A stretch of 32,732 bases of DNA from a bacterium (lineage in GTDB: Bacteria; Planctomycetota; J058; JAJDCP01), in the NCBI GenBank assembly GCA_030428695.1, contig JAUIEM010000054.1, forward strand, positions 1 through 32,732. Direction: 5' to 3'. Positions 17,347 through 25,000 of the stretch are shown piece by piece. How positions within the stretch are numbered: position 1 is the stretch's first letter; every line of letters starts with the position of its first letter. A program made the position numbers and the translations under genes. The notes below the pieces were generated by a model. The model was not told the origin of the DNA, made no database searches, and saw nothing but the letters and a program-made list of their open reading frames with translations.

Positions 17347-17948
17347 TCAGTCGGCGGCGAGGGCGGCCTCGAGGCGGCCCTCGAAGCGCAGCTCCCAGGT
17401 CATCGGCGTGTCCATCAGCTCATCCTCCCCGGCCACGACCACGCTCACCTCGCCGCCGACCTCGCAGGCGCCACGCAGCGTGAGCTGCTTGGGGCCCGAC
17501 CAGTTGAGGTTGAGGTTGCCGTTCTTCTGGTCGAGGTTGTTGACGAACAGGTGGACCCAGGCCTTCTCCGGGTCGCCGACGCGGTCGGGATCGAAGGGCC
17601 AGCTGATGGTCACCTCGGCGAACGGCACCCGGTCGGTGAAGCCCTGCACAGCTCCATCGTAGCCCATGAAGGCGAAGAAGGGCGTCCCTTCCAGGCACTG
17701 CTTGCGCTGCTCCGCGTCCGGGACCAGCGGCAGCGCGACCAGGACCAGCTCGCTCTCCTGCGCGTCCCAGTAGGCGATGACGGACGTGACGGTGAAGGAC
17801 TGGCCCCCGGCGGTGATCTCGCCGGAGTCGCCGCCCGCGGGTACAGGGGCAGGGGCCTCGGGCTCCGGCGTCGGAGCGGACGGGGCGGGGCCCGGTCGGA
17901 ACAGCCGATCGCAGCGAGCGCGAGCAGGAGGGGCAGGAGTGTGCGCAT
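17347..17948 (-). CDS. Small lipoprotein with an apparent single-base frameshift after the signal peptide
   Basis: ATG at 17948-17946 encodes a clear lipoprotein signal, MRTLLPLLLALAAIGC, with lipobox AIGC. Just after the Cys the coherent reading moves to another frame. From about 17890 down to the stop at 17347 the good protein is APSAPTPEPEAPAP, then EITAGGQSFTVTSVIAYWD and a beta-rich domain ending in a membrane-independent C-terminus, about 150 residues. The signal-peptide frame instead becomes Arg/Pro-rich and runs to about 17610. The 602-base span is one base short of a multiple of three, so one base appears deleted in the G/C runs at 17881-17900. This is either a sequencing or assembly error or a real inactivating mutation. 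The family is not recognised; the domain resembles a secreted beta-sandwich. It has its own promoter candidate at 17973-18001. Confidence 0.6.
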
Positions 17949-17972
17949 CAGGGGGCTCCGGGATTTTCCGCC

Positions 17973-18001
17973 AGTGTAGGCCGCGCGCGACCGTCACACA
18001 A
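17973..18001 (-). promoter_or_regulatory. Candidate sigma-70 promoter of the small lipoprotein gene
   Basis: On the minus strand, TTGTGT (18001-17996) and TACACT (17978-17973) are separated by 17 bp, 25 bases before the ATG at 17948. They match the consensus at 3 of 6 and 4 of 6 positions. The placement downstream of a likely terminator and upstream of an isolated gene supports it. Confidence 0.4.
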
Positions 18002-18019
18002 CCGCCCCGGACACGACAA

Positions 18020-18039
18020 GACCTCCCGGCGGGGAGGTC
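18020..18039 (-). terminator. Intrinsic-type terminator after the large repeat-protein gene
   Basis: GACCTCCC and GGGAGGTC form an 8-bp stem with a 4-base loop, 27 bases downstream of the stop at 18066. On the minus strand it is followed by TTGTCGTGT, which is modestly T-rich. It separates the repeat-protein gene from the lipoprotein promoter. Confidence 0.6.
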
Positions 18040-18065
18040 CTGACCGCTGCTGGAGAGGTCCGCGC

Positions 18066-21000
18066 CTACTCGTCGACGATCTCGAGGTCGTACGCGCCCG
18101 GAGGCACGTCGTCGATACGGTAGCCGCCCTTGCTGTCGGTGGTGGCTTCCCGGGTTCCGCCGCCGAAGATCAGGCGGATCTTGGTGTCGGCGACCGGATC
18201 CCCGTCGCTGTACTTCAGCACGCCCTCGACGATGTCGGCGATGGTGATCAGCCCCGACTTGGCCTTCTCGCAGTTCTCCGCGGTCAGCTCGAAGAAGTAC
18301 TCCGGCAGCGAGAACTCCTTGAAGCCCTCCTTCTGCCAGGCGAGCTCCTGGGCCGTCAAGGTGTCGTCGGTGTCCTCCATGTAGGTCACCTTCCACTCCG
18401 TCTGGGCCTTGCCTCCGCTGACGGTCGCGCTCAGGTCGCCGCCGGGGACCGGGTCGTGCTGGCCGTCGTCGTCGGACTCGAACAGCTTGATCGTGACCTT
18501 GGTCCCGTCCGGCACGTTCTGGTCCGCGTTGAAGGTCAGCTGGACGGTCTCCTCGGGGCGCGCCTTCGGCTTGCTCCAGGCCAGCCCGCTGAACTTGCCC
18601 TGCGGCTTCTCCGGCTGCGGCTCGGCCTTCGTCGGCGCCGCGGCCGGCGCAGCCTTCGCGGTGACGCCCGCGGCCCCCGAGGCCCCCGACGGCGCCACGG
18701 CCGGCTCGGGCTCGTCGTCGTCGAGGATCTCGATCGTGTACGCGCCCGGCGGCACATCCTCGATGCGGTAGCCGCCCTTGCTGTCGGTGCGGGCCTTGAT
18801 CGACCCGCCCTTGAAGACCAGCATGATCGGCTCGTTGTCGATCGGGTCGCCGTCGTCGTACTTCAGCACGCCCTCGGCGATGTCGGAGATCCGCAGCAGG
18901 CCGGACTTGATCTCGCTGCCCTCGGCGGTCGCGACGAACATGTACTCGGGCAGCGAGAACTCGGCGAAGCCTTCCTTCTGCCAGTTCAGCTCCTGGGAGG
19001 TCAGGGTGTCGTCCGTGTCCTCCATGTAGATGCATTCCCACTCGGTCTCGGCCTTGTTGCCCGCGATCTTCGCGCTGAGCTCGCCGCCCGGGACGGGGTC
19101 GTGCTGGCCGTCGTCGTCGTGTTCGAGGAGCTTGATCTTGACCTCGGTGCCGTCGGGGAAGTCGACGGCATCGATGGTCAGCTTGACCTTGGTGCCGGGG
19201 CGGGTCTTCGCCTCGCTCCACTTCGCGCCGGTCAGCTTGCCCTTGGTCGCCGCTTCGCCCGGCTGGACCTGGCCGGTGCCGGCCATCGCCGCGCCACCGC
19301 CGGCAGCGCCACCGGCGACGGCACCGACCGCGCCGTCGGCGCCTCCGCCACCTTCCGCGGTGCCCGGCTTGTAGCCGTCGCCCGCGGTCTTGACCGGCGG
19401 GTCGGGCTCGTCGTCGTCGAAGAGGACGTCGAGCTTGTAGGCGCCCGGCGGCACGTCCTCGATGCGGTAACCGCCCTTGCTGTCGGTGCGGGACTTGACG
19501 ACGCCGCCCTTGAAGGTCAGGACGATCGCGGTGTTGTCGATCGGGTCGCCGTCGTCGTACTCGAGCACGCCCTCGACGATGTCCGAGATCGTCAGCAAAC
19601 CCGAGCGCGCCTCTTCACAGTTCTCGGCCTTGAGCTCGAAGAAGTACTCCGGCAGCGAGAACTCGACGAAGCCGGCCTTCTTCCAGGCCTCCTCCTTGGC
19701 GCTGAGCTCGTCGTCGGTGTCGGCCATGTAGATGACCTTCCACTCGGCCGAGCCCTTGCCGCCGCTGACCGTCGCTTCGAGCTCGCCGGTGTCGACCGGA
19801 TCGTTCTCGCCGCCCTTGTCCTCTTCCCAGATCTTGATCTTGACGACGGTGCCGTCGGGGACGTTCTCGTCGACGTCGAAGGACAGGGTGACCGTCTCGT
19901 CGGGGCGGCCCTTGTTCTTGCTCCAGCGCAGGTTGCTGAAGTTGCCCTTTTCCTTCTCGTGGACCTCTTCGTCCGAGTCGGCCAGCTCGAGGTCGTACTC
20001 GCCCGGCGGCACGTCGACGACGCGGTAGCCGCCCTTGCTGTCGGTGCAGGCCTTCATCTTCCCGCCGCGGAACAGCAGCAGGAACGGCTGGTCGGAGATC
20101 GGCTCGCCGTCCTCGTACTCGAGCACGCCCTCGATGATGTCGGCGATGGTCAGCAGGCCCGACTCCATCTTCTGGCCCTTGGCCTCGGCGACGAAGAAGT
20201 ACTCCGGCAGCGAGAACTGCTCGAAGCCCTCGCCCTTCCACGCGAGCTCCTGCGCGGAGAGGACGTCGTCGGTGTCTTCCATGTAGACGACTTCCCAGGG
20301 CACCTCGACCTTCGAGTCCTTGACCGTGCCGCTGAGGTTCCCGGTCGGGACCGGGTCGTGCTGGCCGTCTTCGTCCTGCTCCCAGATCGTCAGCTTGACC
20401 GTGTCGCCGTCCTTGAGCTCCTGCGAGACGAACACGCACAGGTTGGCCTTCTGCCCCGGGCGCACCTTGGTGCGGCTCCAGTTGCAGGCCTTGATCGGGT
20501 CGTCGACCAGCTTGAGCTTGTACTTGCCCTCGGGCACGTGCGGGTAGTGGAACTTGCCGTCGGGGTCGGTCTGGTCGAGGACCTCGATGCCCTCGCGCAG
20601 CGTGCACTTGAAGCGCTGGTTCGGCATCGGGCCGAGGCCGTTCTTGAAGCTCAGCTGGCCCTTGAGCTCGTCGACGACCAGCAGCTCTTCGGAGGTCGCC
20701 GGCTCGTGGCCCTTGGCCTCGGCGACGAAGGTGTACTGCGGGTGGTCCCACTCGCGGAAGTCGGGGCGCTCGGGCTTCTTCTCGACCTGGGTGTAGACCG
20801 CCTTCCAGGGGATCGAGGCCTCGCCCGCGACGAACTTGCCCATCAGCGGGTCGTGCTGCAGCGCCTCGACGCTGCCGTCAGGCTTGATCACGGAGATCTT
20901 GAATTCGACCTCGGTGTCGTCGGTGACGTTCTTGTCGCCGGTGACCTCGAGCCGCACTTCCTGCTTCGGGCGGACCTGCGGCTTGCTCCAGCGGGCGGTG

Positions 21001-21830
21001 ACGATGCGCCCCGGATCGGGGATCTGGACCCCCTTCGGGCGCAGGTCGGGGAGCGGAGGCTGGGCCTTGGCGGCGACCCCGGGGGTCATCTTCGGCGGCT
21101 TGCTCTCGAGCTTGACCGCCTTGCCCTCGGGCTCTCCTCCGTTGACGTCGTGCGTCTTGCCGCGCACGCCGACGTCCATCGTCGGCTTCTTCGAGTCGAG
21201 CTTGACCGCCTTGCCCTGGGGCTCGCCTCCGTTGAGGTCACCGGGCTTGCCGACGAAGCCGACCACCATCGACGGCTTCGTGGAGCCGAGGTTCGCCGCC
21301 TTGCCCTGCGGATCACCGCCGTTGTCTTCCTCGGACTTGCCCGCAAAACCCGCGACGATGAGCTCGGGGCCGCCGACCTTGAACTCCTTCTTGTCGTGGG
21401 CGACCTCGACTTCCTTGCCCTGCACGAGCTGGAACAGCGAGACCTTCAGCCAGTAGGGCTTCTCGGCCCGGAAGGGGATCGGGTCGCTCGCCTTCTCGCC
21501 GTGGGTGAGGATGCCGGTCCAGGGCCAGCTGCTGTGCTCACCGGTGATGCGATCTTCGAAGGCGAGCGGGTAGACCAGGATCGGATTTTCGTTCTTCGGA
21601 ACCTGCGCCTGCTCCTCGAAGATGCGGATGGTCGCCTTGAGGTTGTTCTGCGGGTTCTTCAGCTGGTACTTGAGCTCGAAGCGCTTGGGCAGGCCGAACT
21701 TGTCCTTGCCCGGCGTGAACTTCTCGGGCATCTCGAGGATTTTGACTTCCCCGGGCGCCTTGAGCTCGAGCTTGCCTTTGTACTTCTTCGGGCGGGTCGC
21801 CTTGCCGAATTCGATGTCTTTGCGTGCCAC
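18066..21830 (-). CDS. Giant tandem Ig-like/transthyretin-like repeat protein without signal peptide
   Basis: The product is 1254 residues. The start is GTG 21830-21828, with AGGAG upstream. No signal peptide or membrane helix is seen. Residues 1-155 form a unique N-terminal domain (KFTPGKDKFGLPKRFELKYQLKNP). About 159-248 holds three exact 30-residue repeats. From about 275 there are five long units whose first Trp is at 281, 451, 636, 871 and 1085. Each has an Ig-like part (RWSKxKxRPxETVxLxF, DGTxVKIKIWEQDEDGQHDP), then YMEDTDD, FSLPEYFF and a carboxypeptidase-regulatory/transthyretin-like module (TDSKGGYRIEDVPPGAYDLE). Gly/Ala/Pro linkers separate some units. Similar Ig-type units occur in extensions of contractile-injection (VgrG-type) or surface proteins; that comparison is from memory and only suggestive. 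It may be a cytosolic scaffold or a cargo of a non-Sec secretion route. A promoter lies upstream and a terminator downstream. Confidence 0.88.
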   Translation of the reverse strand: MARKDIEFGKATRPKKYKGKLELKAPGEVKILEMPEKFTPGKDKFGLPKRFELKYQLKNPQNNLKATIRIFEEQAQVPKNENPILVYPLAFEDRITGEHSSWPWTGILTHGEKASDPIPFRAEKPYWLKVSLFQLVQGKEVEVAHDKKEFKVGGPELIVAGFAGKSEEDNGGDPQGKAANLGSTKPSMVVGFVGKPGDLNGGEPQGKAVKLDSKKPTMDVGVRGKTHDVNGGEPEGKAVKLESKPPKMTPGVAAKAQPPLPDLRPKGVQIPDPGRIVTARWSKPQVRPKQEVRLEVTGDKNVTDDTEVEFKISVIKPDGSVEALQHDPLMGKFVAGEASIPWKAVYTQVEKKPERPDFREWDHPQYTFVAEAKGHEPATSEELLVVDELKGQLSFKNGLGPMPNQRFKCTLREGIEVLDQTDPDGKFHYPHVPEGKYKLKLVDDPIKACNWSRTKVRPGQKANLCVFVSQELKDGDTVKLTIWEQDEDGQHDPVPTGNLSGTVKDSKVEVPWEVVYMEDTDDVLSAQELAWKGEGFEQFSLPEYFFVAEAKGQKMESGLLTIADIIEGVLEYEDGEPISDQPFLLLFRGGKMKACTDSKGGYRVVDVPPGEYDLELADSDEEVHEKEKGNFSNLRWSKNKGRPDETVTLSFDVDENVPDGTVVKIKIWEEDKGGENDPVDTGELEATVSGGKGSAEWKVIYMADTDDELSAKEEAWKKAGFVEFSLPEYFFELKAENCEEARSGLLTISDIVEGVLEYDDGDPIDNTAIVLTFKGGVVKSRTDSKGGYRIEDVPPGAYKLDVLFDDDEPDPPVKTAGDGYKPGTAEGGGGADGAVGAVAGGAAGGGAAMAGTGQVQPGEAATKGKLTGAKWSEAKTRPGTKVKLTIDAVDFPDGTEVKIKLLEHDDDGQHDPVPGGELSAKIAGNKAETEWECIYMEDTDDTLTSQELNWQKEGFAEFSLPEYMFVATAEGSEIKSGLLRISDIAEGVLKYDDGDPIDNEPIMLVFKGGSIKARTDSKGGYRIEDVPPGAYTIEILDDDEPEPAVAPSGASGAAGVTAKAAPAAAPTKAEPQPEKPQGKFSGLAWSKPKARPEETVQLTFNADQNVPDGTKVTIKLFESDDDGQHDPVPGGDLSATVSGGKAQTEWKVTYMEDTDDTLTAQELAWQKEGFKEFSLPEYFFELTAENCEKAKSGLITIADIVEGVLKYSDGDPVADTKIRLIFGGGTREATTDSKGGYRIDDVPPGAYDLEIVDE
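21087..21356 (-). repeat. Three exact 30-residue (90-bp) repeats inside the giant repeat protein
   Basis: Units at residues 159-188, 189-218 and 219-248 share a pattern G-x-x-GK-x-x-D-x-NGG-(D/E)-P-x-GKA-x-x-L-x-S-x-x-P-x-M. The Asn of NGG is at 170, 200 and 230, an exact period. The segment is low in hydrophobic residues and is probably an extended spacer between the N-terminal domain and the Ig-like units. Confidence 0.85.
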
Positions 21831-21895
21831 GTTGGCTCCTGGACGCGGGGCGGGTTCGCGGGCGGCGGCAGAACCCGGGTACGGTGACGTCCCTA

Positions 21896-21924
21896 ATTCT
21901 ACTGCCGGTCACGGGGGCAGACAA
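21896..21924 (-). promoter_or_regulatory. Sigma-70 promoter of the giant repeat-protein gene
   Basis: On the minus strand, TTGTCT (21924-21919) and TAGAAT (21901-21896) are spaced by 17 bp, matching the consensus at 4 of 6 and 5 of 6. It lies 66 bases before the GTG start, in an AT-richer patch of the 173-base gap between the two large genes. The rest of that gap shows no other gene or clear hairpin. Confidence 0.6.
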
Positions 21925-22003
21925 CCGACGACGCCGCGAGGGCCGGGGGCGAAACGATTCGGGAGAAGTGTGGCCGGGGCTGCGGAGCACGGCCGACCGC
22001 GCC

Positions 22004-25000
22004 CTACAGCCCCGCCCCGAGGCCGACCTCGATCAGGCCCTGCTCGCTGCCCGGGACGCCGTAGCGCGGCGGGACGACCCGGATGCGCTCGGCGGGCACG
22101 CCGAAGTCGATGCACAGCTTGCGGACGTACTCGAGGCGGCGGGCGGAGATCGCCAGGCTGGCGGCGCGGGTCCGCCGGTCGGCCTTGCGCTCGGCGCCCG
22201 GACGGAGGATCGCGAGGGCGTCGTCCAGGCTGGCCTCGAGCTCACCGAGCTCGCGGTCGAGGGCCCGCAGGCGGCTGGCGAAGGCGGCGCTCGCCCCGGA
22301 GCGCTGGGCGGCGGAGGCGGCGCGGGCCTCGGCGACGAGCTGCTTGCGCTCCCCGAGCAGCTCTTCCTTGCGGTTGCGCATCGTCTTGACCAGGTCGCGG
22401 GCGATCTCGGGCGTCGGGTTGGCGAGCCGCGCCGCGCGGGCGAGGTCCTGCGCGCCGAGCAGGGAGCGCAGGCTCAGCTCGAGGCCCTCCTCCTCGAAGA
22501 AGCGCGCGCAGACCTTCTGCAGCGCCTCCCGCTCGGACCGGGGCAGCGAGACCGCCGCCGGCTCGAAGTCCAGCTCTTCGGTCAGGTCGATCGTGATCGG
22601 ACCCGGCTCCCAGAACTTGAACCAGTCCCCGAAGCTCGATACCAGCCGCAGGGGCACCGAGGCGAGCGCCTCGGCGACCACCAGCGTCAGCGAGGAGAGC
22701 ACGCGCGCGGCGATGCTCTCGACGTCGACCCCCGCCCAGCCGACCTCGATCGTCATCGGGATGCTGATCCCCCCGCGGCTGTTCTCGAGGGCGAACAGGA
22801 TCGCGTTGAGCGGCGCGCTGAGGCCGAGGTAGCTCGCCACCAGGCCGCTACGCGCCTCGCTGACGTCCAGCGAGGCCATCTCGATGTCAGCGTCGACGAT
22901 CACACCGTCTTCGATGAACTCGGTCTCGACGACCATCTCCAGAGTGCCGTCATCGATGTTCAGCCCCTGTTGCGCAGCGAGGCCGGCGAAGTTGACCAGC
23001 TGCAGCTCGCGCAGGACGGTCGTCACGCCTCCGAGCGGCGTCGGCAGCGCGATGACGTTGCCGGTGATCGACAGCCCCTCCATCCCCCGCATCGTCTGGC
23101 CGGGCTCGCGGGGATCGGGCACGCTCGCGATCGATGTGCGCAGGGAGAAGGGGATCGCCTGCTCGTTGAGCAGCGCCCGGCGGCTGATCCCCTGGACCTC
23201 GATGTCGAGCTCGCGGATCGGCAGGTGCGCCGGAGGCTCGACGCTCTCGTCGATCACCTCGACGTCGATGCCGGTGAAGAGGAAGCGGTTGAGCGCGAAC
23301 TCCGGCCAGTCTTCGGCCGGGTTGTCGGCCCGCAGGCCGCTGGACTGCACGGTGCGGCCGCGCCCGACGCGTCGGTTGCGGGCCTCCGCGCGCAGCTGGG
23401 CGGCGCGGGTGTCCGGCAGCAGGGGCTCGACCTCGGGCAGCGCCGGGGCGGTCGTGTCCGGGGGCGGCAGCTTGAGCACCAGCCCGGCGACGTGGATCCC
23501 GTCCGCGCGCTTCGTGACCCGGGCGATCGGCCGGTAGATCTCGACCGCGCGCAGGTACACCTCGGGCTTGGCGATGTCGATCCGCTCGGCGTCGACCGTC
23601 AGCTGGTCGAGGCCGAGCAACACCGGACCCTCGACGCCGTTCTTCCAGCTGACGTCCTTGACGGTCAGCTCGAGGCCGAAGGGACGATCGACCGGGAAGT
23701 CGAAGGGACCGGCCCGGCGCAGGCTGAGATGCAGCTCGAGCTCACCCGCCGCCCGGCCGTCGGTCAGCCCGGAGACCTCGAAGCTCTCCTCGAGCTGCGG
23801 AACGACCGCCGCGAGCGCGGGGCCGGAGATGCCGGACAGGCCCCAGCGGACCTTGAGCTCCGGCTCGAAGGCGAAGGGATCGACGTCGATCGCGACCCGC
23901 AGACTCTCGCACACCGGATCGACCCGCCCGCCGATCGCGAGGGCGATGCCGGGCTGCTCGGCCGGCTCGGGGCCGAGCACCCGGATGGGCGCACGGTTCT
24001 CGACCGCGAAGCCGGAGATGCCGACCGCCTCCCGGCCCTCCTGCTCGAAGCGCAGGCGGTCGGCCTGCAACACGAGCCGCTCGACCTCGACCAGCGGCAG
24101 GCCCGGCCCCTCGGCGTCGAGCACCGGGGTCGCCGCCCCCGGCGCGCGCGTCGGGGGCGCTTCCTCGGCGGGGGCTAGCGCGGCGGTGGCGGCGGCGCTG
24201 GTGTCCGGGGGCAGCACGGTCAGGCCGGGCAGGCGCAGGGAGCCGTCGGCCCCCAGCGCCGCGCTGGTCGCCACGCCTTCGACCACCAGCTCGCGCACCC
24301 GGACCAGGCCCGCCTCCAGGTCGACGCGCGGCACGTCGGCGCGCACGCCGCCGACCCGGACCAGCTCCTGGTCGCCGTCGGCGAAGAGGAAGTCGCGCAT
24401 CGCCAGCCAGGCCCGCAGCCCGCCGTCGGGGGCCGGCCCGTGGGACACGTCCAGGTCGAGGGACAGACGCCCGTCGGTCAGAGGCACCGCGAGCTGCGCG
24501 GGCAGGTAGGCGCCGAGCGCGCCGGCGCGCAGGCCGTGGCTGCGGATCCGCAGGGCGACGTCCTGGCTCTCGAGGGTGACGGTCGCCGCGCCGCGCACGG
24601 CGAGGCCGTCGAGGCTGCCGTCGAGGGCGACATCGACCGCCAGGGAGGTCTCGGGGGGCGGCGGACCGAGCGCGATGGGCCCGACCTCGACGTCGAGCCG
24701 CAGGGCGGTCTCGAGCGGCTCTTCCACCGCGTCGTCGCGCCAGCGCACCGCCAGGTTCCGCACCCGGAAGGTGTCGAGCATCGCGACCAGGTCCAGCGGC
24801 GCCTCCGGCTCGGCGGGCCCGGTGTCCGGCGCCGGGCCCGGCCGGGGACCGGGGGAGGGCCCGGGGGTCGGCCCCTCGGGGACGCGGGGCAGCGGCAGGG
24901 GCACGCGCACGCCGAGCGCCGTGATCGCGCCTTCGGCGTCCCGCGCGGCCGCGAGGCGCGGGCCGGCGATGCGGACGGCGTCGAGCTTCACGGTGGCGGG

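Noticed and set aside
17881..17900. Programmed -1 frameshift site in the lipoprotein gene
   Set aside because: There is no X-XXY-YYZ slippery heptamer in the signal-peptide frame; a simple base deletion or read error in the G/C runs is more likely.
18456..21887. 1143-codon open frame on the plus strand opposite the giant repeat protein
   Set aside because: It mirrors the repeats of the minus-strand gene in a Leu/Val/Asp-rich pattern; the minus strand has the ribosome site, promoter and recognisable modules.
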